From Listeria grayi DSM 20601 (lineage in GTDB: Bacteria; Bacillota; Bacilli; Lactobacillales; Listeriaceae), in NCBI RefSeq assembly GCF_000148995.1, contig NZ_GL538353.1:496001-560000 (forward strand): DNA of 64,000 bases. The letters are read 5' to 3'. The notes under the pieces were generated by a model, which saw only the letters and a list, made by a program, of their open reading frames with translations, had not been told where the DNA came from and made no database searches. Shown here one piece after another: positions 56,160 through 64,000 of this stretch. A program made the translations under genes and the position numbers. Each line of letters opens with the position of its first letter. The stretch's first letter is position 1.

Positions 56160-58433
56160 ATGCAAGAAGACAATATCATTCAAGGAGAGACCTATCGATT
56201 TACATTGATCACGGAGAAACTGATCCGCTTGGAATATTCCGAGACCGGCGTGTTTGAAGATGCACCGACCCAGACCGTTTTGAACCGTGATCTTGGTAAA
56301 GTAGCCTATCATCTTATCGATGAAGAGAATCGTCTAGAGATCATTACTACTCACTTTCATCTTTATTATAATAAAGCAGCTTTTTCCAAAGATAATCTGT
56401 TCATCGATGTTTTAAATAAATATTCGCTCTACAATAATCGCTGGTATTACGGGACAACTCCGGAAACCCTGAAAGGCACTGCTCGAACGCTAGATATGAT
56501 CGACGGCAGCACGGAGCTAGGAGAGGGCATCATCAGCAAGGCCGGCTTGGCGATCCTCGATGATTCGGATTCTTTTGTTTTAGATGAAAATAATAATCCA
56601 GAGCCGCGAAAACAACCCGAAGAAGATCTGTACTTTTTCGGTTATGGCCGTAGTTATTTAGAAGCAATCCAAGATTTTTACAAACTGACAGGTAAAACAC
56701 CGCTTTTACCACGTTATGCGCTAGGGAATTGGTGGAGCAGATATTGGAAATATGACGAAGGGGAATATTTGGAATTAATGGATCGCTTTGAAAACGAAAA
56801 GGTACCGCTATCTGTCAGCGTGATCGATATGGATTGGCATCTGACTGATCTTCCTGAACGTTTCGGAAGCGGCTGGACAGGCTACACATGGAATCGCGAA
56901 TTATTTCCCGATCCAAAACGGTTTTTGAAAACGCTTCACGAAAAAGGGTTAAAAGTAACGCTCAATGTGCATCCTGCTTCTGGGATTTTAGCTTTTGAAG
57001 AACAATACCCTGTCGTCGCAGAAAAATTGGGACTGGACCCTAGCATCGAAGAGCCAGCTAAGTTTGATATCGACAATCCCGCTTTTCGGGAAACCTATTT
57101 TGAAGATGTCCATCATCCGCTTGAAAAAGAGGGAGTTGATTTCTGGTGGATCGACTGGCAGCAAGGGACAAATACCTGTAACCGCGGTTTAGATCCACTT
57201 TGGCTACTGAACCACTATCATTATCAAGATATCCAAGCCAATCACGCCAATGGCATCATTTTATCCCGCTACGCTGGGCCGGGCAGCCATCGCTACCCAA
57301 TCGGATTTTCCGGCGATGCCGTGATCTCATGGAAGTCCTTGGCGTTTCAACCCTATTTCACGGCGACCGCTTCCAATATCGGTTATACGTGGTGGAGCCA
57401 TGATATTGGCGGACATATGCAAGGTTACCGCGAAGATGAATTGGCACTGCGTTGGTATCAATTCGGCGTTTTCAGTCCGATCAATCGTCTGCACAGCTCT
57501 TGCAGCCCATTTACTGGGAAAGAGCCATGGCGTTTCAACCCGATCGTCGCAGAAGCAATGAAAGATTTCTTACGCCTTCGACATGCGTTTATCCCTTATC
57601 TGTATACACTGAATGTGCAAACTCACCGCGATGGAATCCCATTGATCATGCCGATTTATTACCTAAATCCAGATCGCGAAGAAGCATACCACGTTCCGAA
57701 TGAATATTATTTCGGTGAACAATTGATCGTCGCGCCGATCACAGAACGAATGGACAAAAAGCTGCAATACGGTTCCACAAAAGTCTGGCTTCCAGAAGGC
57801 AGCTGGTATGATTTTTTCACAGGTAGAAGGTATAAAGGAAATGTGGAGCTTGAAGTATTCAGAAGTCTGGAAGAATACCCTGTTTTTGCCAAAGCAGGAG
57901 CAATCATCCCACTAGATAAATATCCGGCTGAGACTAAAGGCGAAACATTGCCGCTCACACTGGAATGGCAGCTGTTTGCAGGAGCAAGCAATCGTTTTAC
58001 AATGGTGGAAAAAGCAGGAGACAATGAAGCGAAAACGACTGTCGAATTGGATATAGAAGCGAAAAAAGTCCATCTCCATGTCGAAGATCCAGCTGGCATT
58101 TTACCAAAAGAGCGAACACATCTCCTGCATTTAAAAGGTTTTGCCGCACTTGGTGAAGCAGTTGGTGCAAAGCGAGTAGAAAAAGAAATGTTTGCTTTAG
58201 AAAGTGAAACAGCCATATTCGCCTCCCTAGAGCCGAATAAGGTTCAAGATGTGACCGCAGAAGTATATCGGCGGCTGGATAAAGCGGAAATCGCTTATGA
58301 TCTCAAAGACCGCTTGTACACGATCTGGCAATCACAAGGCGATGATTTCCAAATTGGCGCCGTACTAGGACAATTGCAGATCAAAGGCTTAGAAGGATTA
58401 CTATATGAGATGTTATACGTGAAAAACAGTTGA
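56160..58433 (+). CDS. GH31 alpha-glucosidase family enzyme
   Basis: 757 residues from ATG 56160 (AAAGGAG upstream). N-terminal beta domain, (beta/alpha)8 barrel with nucleophile Asp332 in WWIDWQQG and acid/base Asp386 in GFSGDAVISW, then C-terminal beta domains. No signal peptide, so it acts on imported sugar. The family includes alpha-glucosidases and alpha-xylosidases; the exact linkage cannot be read. It closes the sugar locus. Confidence 0.9.
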   Translation: MQEDNIIQGETYRFTLITEKLIRLEYSETGVFEDAPTQTVLNRDLGKVAYHLIDEENRLEIITTHFHLYYNKAAFSKDNLFIDVLNKYSLYNNRWYYGTTPETLKGTARTLDMIDGSTELGEGIISKAGLAILDDSDSFVLDENNNPEPRKQPEEDLYFFGYGRSYLEAIQDFYKLTGKTPLLPRYALGNWWSRYWKYDEGEYLELMDRFENEKVPLSVSVIDMDWHLTDLPERFGSGWTGYTWNRELFPDPKRFLKTLHEKGLKVTLNVHPASGILAFEEQYPVVAEKLGLDPSIEEPAKFDIDNPAFRETYFEDVHHPLEKEGVDFWWIDWQQGTNTCNRGLDPLWLLNHYHYQDIQANHANGIILSRYAGPGSHRYPIGFSGDAVISWKSLAFQPYFTATASNIGYTWWSHDIGGHMQGYREDELALRWYQFGVFSPINRLHSSCSPFTGKEPWRFNPIVAEAMKDFLRLRHAFIPYLYTLNVQTHRDGIPLIMPIYYLNPDREEAYHVPNEYYFGEQLIVAPITERMDKKLQYGSTKVWLPEGSWYDFFTGRRYKGNVELEVFRSLEEYPVFAKAGAIIPLDKYPAETKGETLPLTLEWQLFAGASNRFTMVEKAGDNEAKTTVELDIEAKKVHLHVEDPAGILPKERTHLLHLKGFAALGEAVGAKRVEKEMFALESETAIFASLEPNKVQDVTAEVYRRLDKAEIAYDLKDRLYTIWQSQGDDFQIGAVLGQLQIKGLEGLLYEMLYVKNS

Positions 58434-58472
58434 CAGTTTGATGGGAAATGATAGAATTAGTGTTACTTATGG

Positions 58473-58498
58473 GAGAGCCTTGTTTGGATAAGGCTCTC
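58473..58498 (+). other. Perfect hairpin after the GH31 gene
   Basis: GAGAGCCTT and AAGGCTCTC with an 8-base loop, no T run; directly upstream of the terminator at 58506. Confidence 0.7.
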
Positions 58499-58505
58499 AG
58501 GTCGG

Positions 58506-58555
58506 AAAAATCAACTTTTGAAGGCTTTAAGTTAAGCCGAAAGTTGATTTTTTTC
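58506..58555 (+). terminator. Terminator of the sugar locus
   Basis: AAAAATCAACTTT pairs with AAAGTTGATTTTT, with an inner GGCTT/AAGCC stem, then T run. Confidence 0.88.
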
Positions 58556-58693
58556 TTTGTTGGACATGAGGTGTCTATAGATTCAGAAATAGGCGTAGGG
58601 TTATGCTATAATGCTACTAGATTCACATACATATAAAGATGTGAAACTCATAGTCATTGGATATACATCATAGATTAGAAAGGAGTAAATAAA

Positions 58694-58969
58694 ATGAACA
58701 AAGAACCGATGGATATAATGAATATACTAGGGTTGATCATCGCTTCTATTTTGGCTTTCACTCTACCAGTTATTGGATTAGTTCCTAGCATCTATTTACT
58801 TGCGAAGCGGAGAAATTATCCAACTAGCGTAAAAATTATTGCTATCACAGCGATTGTTTATCAAGTAATAGTGATTATCCTTGCCTTATTGGGTGTATGG
58901 CTTTTTTTTGTAGACACCTCCAGTCAACAGATGGAGATTTCTAACGTGACAACAGAAATTCAGAAATAA
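58694..58969 (+). CDS. Small two-span membrane protein, unknown
   Basis: 91 residues with two long hydrophobic segments (about 10-35 and 46-71) around a basic loop AKRRNYPTSVK, and a polar tail. AAAGGAG precedes the ATG and a terminator follows. I recognise no family. Confidence 0.6.
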   Translation: MNKEPMDIMNILGLIIASILAFTLPVIGLVPSIYLLAKRRNYPTSVKIIAITAIVYQVIVIILALLGVWLFFVDTSSQQMEISNVTTEIQK

Positions 58970-58979
58970 AAAAATAGGG

Positions 58980-59020
58980 AAAACAGTGTGGGACTTTCTC
59001 CTTTCCATACTGTTTTTTTT
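58980..59020 (+). terminator. Terminator after the two-span protein
   Basis: AAACAGTGTGG and CCATACTGTTT arms, then T run. Confidence 0.85.
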
Positions 59021-59564
59021 ATACTATATCAGTTCACGTTCAAATTTGGCAAAAGCCATGCGTAAAGGGAAGATAAGTTGGTCGATGGAATTGGCTTTCC
59101 TTTATATTCCTAGATAGTCAATCAAACGTCACTAAGTGGAGCTTTAATAAAAAGAATAAGTAGATATAAAACACCAAAATCAAATTTAATGCTCCCATAA
59201 GAGATCGGGATCGAAAAAGTTCACTTTTTTGATACAAAATCAGATAAAAATTCGGAAATTTGTCACATTTTAATAGAAAAAACTAGGCTATAATTAATGT
59301 GATAGCATACTAATGAATAAGGGGAGAAAAATACGATATAGAAGCGAACAAGATATACGCATTTAAAGGATAATAAAGGGAAAAATTATGATACAAGCAA
59401 TCCATAATCTCTTGTTTTCGAAATATATAAGGGCTTTATGGAGAGCAGCACTAAAAAAACGATTTAGTAGACTCTCCTTTATTATGAAAAAACAGCGGCG
59501 TCATTCTCACGTAAAAAAGACAGCCTTATGGATTAATGCATTAGATAGAAAAGAGGAGGTATTT
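59021..59564. other. Gene-free stretch
   Basis: No convincing gene. An open frame from 59388 runs into the lipoprotein gene, but its first 59 codons have no ribosome site or homology signal. A TATAAT at 59291-59296 and the small AAAAAGTTCACTTTTTT palindrome near 59216 are the only marks seen. Confidence 0.5.
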
Positions 59565-60628
59565 ATGAAAAAATTCGGCATGCTTGGTATAACCTTACTA
59601 GTATGCATTTCATTAATGGGATGTTCACTAGGGTCAGAGTCACCAAAGAAAAAAGGGGAAACGAAAACGGTAGAAGTTTCTAAAAAAGTATAGCAATAAA
59701 AGTATTATCAGGAACGTATGTTATTCCTAAATCTGAAAATGACGAGAAATACCTATCTTTACGTATAAAACTAACCAATAATAGTACAGATACAGAAAGA
59801 TTATTGGCAAATAATTTCTTTAGTAAATAAAGAAAAAGAAGCAACGAATGCAGAAAGCTATATAGGTTATTCTCATATGTCTATGGACAACGATTATCTA
59901 ACAGCTAAGAAAATAACTGCAGACACGTCCTTAACAGGAAACATTGTCTTTAAAATTGAGAAGCAAGGCGTATACACACTAAATTATGCCCCCAATATTA
60001 AAAAGGCTAAACCAATAAGTCTTAAAATTGATACACGAAATTATGAGGATAAGAGCAAGGAAGCCGAAAAAGCATTGAAAGCTTATGTGAATGAAGTTTA
60101 CCTTGGAAAGTCAGATCTATATGCGGATAAGTATGTGGAAAATAGTCTGACAGCAGATAAAAAGGAATTTGATACAGAAACAAAGGAAAAAATTCAACGG
60201 AATTTTACTTTTTCAAACCCTATTGCGGATAAAGATCTTACTGCTTTATTGAAGGAATTAAAAAAAGGAAACGCTTCTAGAGGTCATGTTGCTTACACGT
60301 TAGAATCTTTTTCCGGAGAAGATGCTTATATCGGCGTTAAAGTACGCACTATCAGCCTTACAGATCTAAATTCACAAATGTCCGACCTTTCCAATAAACT
60401 TCAAAAGGAAACAAACTATAAAGCAAGCTATAAAGAAACACAAAGTGCCGTTATAGGGATTGTCATTAAAGAATTTCCGGAAATCCTTACAAAATGCCTT
60501 TGAAGACAAGTACCGTTTCGACGGTCCATTTAAAGAAAGTAAATAGTAAGTGGAAAATAGATACTGAAGATATCGGAATCAATAGCACGGCCGAAATAGC
60601 TAAAAAATTTGAAGGTACTACTTATTGA
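59565..60628 (+). pseudogene. Lipoprotein, DUF5105-like, broken by three frameshifts
   Basis: ATG 59565 after AGAGGAGG gives MKKFGMLGITLLVCISLMGC, a lipobox signal. The frame stops at 59691, yet the reading continues in other frames: AIKVLSGTYVIPKSENDEKY from about 59693, then ISLVNKEKEATNAESYIGYS from about 59807, the long central part to 60503, and finally MPLKTSTVSTVHLKKVNSKW to the stop at 60628. Joined, it makes a lipoprotein of about 350 residues with the VLSGTYVIP...L.L.I.LTNNS pattern of DUF5105 proteins. Shifts lie near 59690, 59810 and 60490, two beside A or T runs. Confidence 0.75.
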
Positions 60629-60660
60629 TAAAAGAGTAAAAAAAGAGGTTGTTGCTAATC

Positions 60661-61191
60661 ATGATCAATGGGAAACTTGAGATTAGAATTACATGGGCTG
60701 ATATTTTTAAAGAGTTTACGATGGGCATACTAATTGTTTTAACACTAACAGCTGTAGTAGTTGCGATATGTAAGTTTGTACTAAGGCAATCTCTAATCAT
60801 AAATATCATCGCATTGCTACTTGTTTTATTGATAGGCGGAATGTATCTGATTTTTTTATTTTCAGTAGCAGGAACCTTTTCTTTTGCGATGTTAGCAACA
60901 GCCATTGTTGATCTGAATATTATGCTTAAATATGAGGGCATTTTATACAAAATGGAGGAACAAGGTTTTACTTATTATGAGGAAGGAAAGCAATATAAAA
61001 AGCGGTGGATAGAAGTTGTTGATATAGGGTGCTATCGCCAATATAACAAAAAACAAAGTGTTATCTATAAATATCAAGTGAAATTTATAGATAACAGCGT
61101 ACATGTTTTAGCTTTACGCGGTCGGATTGGGACTGAAGTGTTTAAAGAAAAATTCGAAGATTATTGGTTGACTTATGTAGAGAAAAGCTAG
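60661..61191 (+). CDS. Two- or three-span membrane protein, unknown
   Basis: 176 residues from ATG 60661; AGAGG lies 12 bases upstream, and a TTG at 60652 is an alternative. Hydrophobic segments at about 22-40 and 46-85, then a soluble C-terminal half (YEEGKQYKKRWIEVVDIGCY, VKFIDNSVHVL) that looks like a PH/YcxB-type beta domain. Function unknown. It starts 32 bases after the broken lipoprotein and may have shared its operon. Confidence 0.6.
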   Translation: MINGKLEIRITWADIFKEFTMGILIVLTLTAVVVAICKFVLRQSLIINIIALLLVLLIGGMYLIFLFSVAGTFSFAMLATAIVDLNIMLKYEGILYKMEEQGFTYYEEGKQYKKRWIEVVDIGCYRQYNKKQSVIYKYQVKFIDNSVHVLALRGRIGTEVFKEKFEDYWLTYVEKS

Positions 61192-61261
61192 GGTTGACAC
61201 ACCATAATCGGAGAACGCGTATTATTCAAGTCACAAAATAACTAGTTGAAGGAGAAAAGAA

Positions 61262-61660
61262 ATGGAACAAAGAAAAGCAGAATTTATTATGACGATTATC
61301 GGAGCGAGTCTTGCAATACTTGGGATTTTATTTATGGGGATTATGTTAGCCTTATTAGGAATAGGAACATCTATAAATACGGATGCACTAACTTCAGATG
61401 ATGTGATTGGCTTGACTGTAGGCGGAGGGATTGTTTTCTATTTTTTCCTTTTAGCAGTGGCAGCTTGTATCATTGGATTTATAGCTGCCTTTAAAATGAA
61501 AAATGGGCAGAATATCAAAGGCTGGTCGATTACACTCATAGTAGTAGGAGGGCTTTGCTTTTTTAGTTACGGCTGGATAACAGGCGTTCTGTTTTTGATA
61601 TCAGGCATTATGTCAGTAGTAAAATCATCTAGAGAGAAACGTAATATTTTTTACGATTAA
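61262..61660 (+). CDS. Four-span membrane protein, DUF4064-like
   Basis: 132 residues. RKAEFIMTIIGASLAILGIL, a second and third span, and GWSITLIVVGGLCFFSYGWI follow the DUF4064 pattern. A basic tail ends the protein. GAAGGAG precedes the ATG. Function unknown. Confidence 0.6.
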   Translation: MEQRKAEFIMTIIGASLAILGILFMGIMLALLGIGTSINTDALTSDDVIGLTVGGGIVFYFFLLAVAACIIGFIAAFKMKNGQNIKGWSITLIVVGGLCFFSYGWITGVLFLISGIMSVVKSSREKRNIFYD

Positions 61661-61804
61661 TACTATTAACGAAATTTTGGGTAAAACGGAGAGGTAAATA
61701 AAAAGTGACATGATCAACGAGTATAGGAAGTGGATTCGCGACATTTTTTCATCTATACAAAACGTAAAAGCAGTTAATCATGGCTATTATCTTTTATACG
61801 TGCT

Positions 61805-61835
61805 AACAGCCTTAGCAAATAAGGCTGTTTTTTTA
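61805..61835 (+). terminator. Terminator before ltrA
   Basis: AACAGCCTTA pairs with TAAGGCTGTT, then T run. Confidence 0.88.
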
Positions 61836-61905
61836 TAAGACTGAAATTTACTGGGAAATATGGTACTATTTTTTATAGGTTTTAATAAAAGGGGATGAAT
61901 GAATT

Positions 61906-63018
61906 ATGAAAGAAAAAGAAGTGAGTATGTCCGAACTGTTCTTTGACTTGATCTTTGTCTATGTGCTGTCGCAGATCAATCATACTGTCGAACATATCTC
62001 ACCAAGTTTGCTGACATTAGAAAGTTTAGGGAAAAATACGATGCTCTTTCTGGTGTTCTTCGCTATTTGGATCTACCGCACGCTATTGGTCAACCGCTTT
62101 TTTGAGAAAGAGTGGTATCAATACATGTTTGTTTTTATTGACATGTTTTTAGTGATTCTCTTGTCGAAAACGATCAATGCTGATTTTGAAAAAACATTTA
62201 TCAGCTTCACAGGACTGACCACATTGATATTTTTAAGTATCGCGTTGCAGTACGTGTTGAATTATATATTGAAACGCAACAATACCAGTCGTGCAATAGT
62301 TTTGGTATATGCAGGTGGATTGTTACTCTCCTGCGCGATCGCGACAGTTGGACTGCTGGCACCAGCTGGGATCCACTTTTGGATCTATTTTGTCTCTGTC
62401 ATGGTAGCGGTGGTATTTCCACTGTTGTTTTATCCAGTTTCCAAAAAAAGTCCCATCCACTTTGGGCATCTTGCTGAGCGGCTGAGCTTATTTGTCATTT
62501 TATTATTTGGCGAAGGATTGATTTTCCTAGTCAATGCTATTGAGATCGAGCATGTAACGATCCGAAGTGTCATTTATTTTGTTTTTGTCATCATGCTGTT
62601 CTGGATTTATATGTATCATTATCGATTTGGTATGAATAAGGTGAAAAATAGTACAGGATTTGCAACAGCTTATCTACATGTCTTTATCATCATTGCGATC
62701 AATCTGCAGTTCTTGATTGCCACCTATGGCGTTGTGGGCGTTGAATGGGATACGGCGAATAAAATAGGCTTACTGCTAGCATTTCTTGTTTATCTGGGGG
62801 TCATTGTTATCAATTGGTGGGTGTATAACCGTGCTTTCCGAACAAAAATACTGCCTTATAGTGTTATTGGCATTATTATTGTAAATGCGCTTGCAATGAG
62901 TTTTATATCGAATATTTCGATTTTACTAGCTATCTTCATTCTATCGATTACTGGCATGGTCGCTAGTTTACGATGGTCGAAGCAGCATAGTGATGTTGAA
63001 AGACATACTGGCATTTGA
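61906..63018 (+). CDS. ltrA: Low temperature requirement protein A-like
   Basis: 370 residues, about ten spans. The N-terminal VSMSELFFDLIFVYVLSQIN with the E-L-F-F-D-L motif is diagnostic of the LtrA family, first linked to growth of L. monocytogenes at 4 C. Later LLFGEGLIFL and IYMYHYRFG motifs also fit. Biochemical role unknown. AAGGGGATG upstream; a terminator shared with alsD follows. Confidence 0.85.
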   Translation: MKEKEVSMSELFFDLIFVYVLSQINHTVEHISPSLLTLESLGKNTMLFLVFFAIWIYRTLLVNRFFEKEWYQYMFVFIDMFLVILLSKTINADFEKTFISFTGLTTLIFLSIALQYVLNYILKRNNTSRAIVLVYAGGLLLSCAIATVGLLAPAGIHFWIYFVSVMVAVVFPLLFYPVSKKSPIHFGHLAERLSLFVILLFGEGLIFLVNAIEIEHVTIRSVIYFVFVIMLFWIYMYHYRFGMNKVKNSTGFATAYLHVFIIIAINLQFLIATYGVVGVEWDTANKIGLLLAFLVYLGVIVINWWVYNRAFRTKILPYSVIGIIIVNALAMSFISNISILLAIFILSITGMVASLRWSKQHSDVERHTGI

Positions 63019-63021
63019 AGC

Positions 63022-63060
63022 AAAAAAAACTATTTCCTAGTAAAAGGAAATAGTTTTTTT
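63022..63060. terminator. Bidirectional terminator between ltrA and alsD
   Basis: AAAAAAACTATTTCCT pairs with AGGAAATAGTTTTTTT. Confidence 0.92.
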
Positions 63061-63775
63061 ATTTTTCTGCCGCTTCGATTTGATCCAGCATATCTGGCGT
63101 TGTCAAATCACTTCGTAAGAATTCCGTTGTTTGTGGCAACTGTAATTCGAACTCCGTTTGTTGCGCAAATTCGACCGTGCCGTCCAACATTTCGTAATCG
63201 AAAACGTGTCCACCGACTTGGCGCATATCATCAATGAAATGGATATGATAACCCGCCACGCCGATCCCACTGATATAAGCGGGGGTCCAAAAACCGACGA
63301 TCGTACCAGTGATATATTCGAAGTGATAAGTCGGTTGTTCTTTTACTGCTTCAATAAGTGGCGGATAAGGTCTAGTTTGTTTAGGAACAACTCGTGTATC
63401 CACATAACGAAAGTTTCCCGTTAATTTGACTGCGTAAAAAACATTCGGACCTTGCATATGGGAAGCCATCAGTGCTTCGACTTCATCTTTTGATTTGGAT
63501 TCCTCGATGGTTAGGGAAGTATCCGCATCAAAAAAAGAAACACTTGCGTATGGCGTTGTATCTTCTGGTTTCACTTCATATGCTTTACCGTCAGAACGGA
63601 TCTGATACGCTTTACCGTCAACCACGATCAATTCGCCGTCAAATTCATCTAATGTACCAATTCCAAGATCACCATTTGCGAGCAACTCCTTAAAGGTGGT
63701 CGTCCCACTAAACAAACCGCCAACTAATGCGGCCATGGTGGAATGTTGGAATAAACGATTTTTTCTAGTCATCAT
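63059..63775 (-). CDS. alsD: Alpha-acetolactate decarboxylase
   Basis: 238 residues from ATG 63775 (AAGGAG five bases upstream; a GTG at 63781 abuts it and a second ATG lies at 63772). GYHIHFIDDMRQVGGHVFDY holds the zinc-binding HxH and third His. It decarboxylates acetolactate to acetoin and so completes the pathway begun by AlsS at 48.7 kb. No secretion signal, so cytoplasmic. Confidence 0.92.
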   Translation of the reverse strand: MMTRKNRLFQHSTMAALVGGLFSGTTTFKELLANGDLGIGTLDEFDGELIVVDGKAYQIRSDGKAYEVKPEDTTPYASVSFFDADTSLTIEESKSKDEVEALMASHMQGPNVFYAVKLTGNFRYVDTRVVPKQTRPYPPLIEAVKEQPTYHFEYITGTIVGFWTPAYISGIGVAGYHIHFIDDMRQVGGHVFDYEMLDGTVEFAQQTEFELQLPQTTEFLRSDLTTPDMLDQIEAAEK

Positions 63776-63834
63776 AAACACTCCTTGTGTTATTGAAAAA
63801 GTTAAATACTATTAATACAGGTTTTCCCTCTACT

Positions 63835-63840
63835 ATTATA
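63835..63840 (-). promoter_or_regulatory. -10 box of alsD
   Basis: Minus-strand TATAAT about 60 bases before the start; the -35 is weak. It lies in a small TACTATTATAGTA palindrome. Confidence 0.45.
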
Positions 63841-63990
63841 GTATAAACCTTTAATTGTTTTAAATAAAGAGATTTGATTAAAACAGTTAGTTTTTGATTG
63901 TAATACAGATTTTTAAAGAACACCACCCAGTTTTCCTAACAAGTCTTGAATTTTATTGTATAGTAAAGGTATAGAAAAGGAGGAATAGAA

Positions 63991-64000
63991 ATGAAAAAAA
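63991..64000 (+). CDS. Start of a gene cut by the window end
   Basis: ATGAAAAAAA at the very edge, eight bases after a strong AAAAGGAGG site. Only three codons are seen (M-K-K), so nothing can be said of the product. Confidence 0.5.

Noticed and set aside
58448-58636. 62-codon frame after the GH31 gene
   Set aside because: It runs through a perfect hairpin and a strong terminator and has no ribosome site.
61710-61838. 42-codon frame MINEYRKWIRDIFSSIQ... before ltrA
   Set aside because: Its 3' end forms the terminator stem, the nearest purine-rich site is too far from the ATG, and no homologue comes to mind.

Overview
The window is chromosomal DNA from a low-GC, meso-diaminopimelate-type Firmicute, very probably Listeria in the broad sense. 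The gene order mscL - copC/copD-like - ycnI - ctaA/ctaB - ylbF - ylbG - rsmD - coaD - ylbL - ylbM - ylbN - rpmF - panE - mraZ...ftsZ - ylmE - sepF - ylmG - ylmH - divIVA - ileS - dapF - csp - alsS is the order I know from Listeria monocytogenes (roughly the lmo2004-lmo2066 segment). The species cannot be fixed from the sequence alone. No rRNA, tRNA or CRISPR array was seen.

Left 7.3 kb: the two ends of a collapsed prophage. An integrase on the minus strand runs off the left edge. Next to it lies an IS21-family end with an istA fragment, which abuts a tail gene whose 5' end is missing. Then come two small membrane or coiled-coil proteins, a phi-LC3-type holin and a GH25/LysM endolysin. Beyond the endolysin lies AT-rich cargo: a candidate structured RNA, a PBECR4-like nuclease-type protein, a Sec-secreted polymorphic-toxin-like protein with two adjacent immunity-like genes, and a minus-strand operon of tiny genes under a palindromic operator. 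Last is a second, degenerate copy of the cargo (toxin tail plus a third immunity-like gene), with about 200 bp repeated imperfectly up to the terminator of an amino-acid permease.

7.3-26.3 kb: core genes. These are an APC permease, a GNAT acetyltransferase, MscL, a copper module (CopC-CopD-YtkA-type protein plus YcnI), a heterodimeric ABC exporter with one degenerate ATP site, divergent heme A synthesis genes ctaA/ctaB, a CAP-domain protein, ylbF-ylbG, rsmD-coaD-ylbL, ylbM, ylbN-rpmF, panE and small membrane proteins.

26.7-47.9 kb: the division and cell-wall (dcw) cluster mraZ-rsmH-ftsL-pbpB-murE-mraY-murD-murG-divIB-ftsA-ftsZ-ylmE-sepF-ylmG-ylmH, then a NiaR-type regulator, divIVA, T-box-controlled ileS, dapF and a PAP2 phosphatase. 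MurE (DNPR motif) and DapF together supply and add meso-diaminopimelate to peptidoglycan.

48-64 kb: a cold-shock gene with a structured leader, alsS, a LacI regulator, and an alpha-glucoside-type locus (lipoprotein binding protein, two permeases, second LacI regulator, GH31 glucosidase). The locus has a twin palindromic operator and no ATPase gene. It is followed by small membrane proteins, a lipoprotein pseudogene with three frameshifts, an LtrA-type protein and alsD, which with alsS makes acetoin from pyruvate. A roughly 120-160 bp inverted-repeat-bounded element occurs twice, before mraZ and after the first LacI gene.
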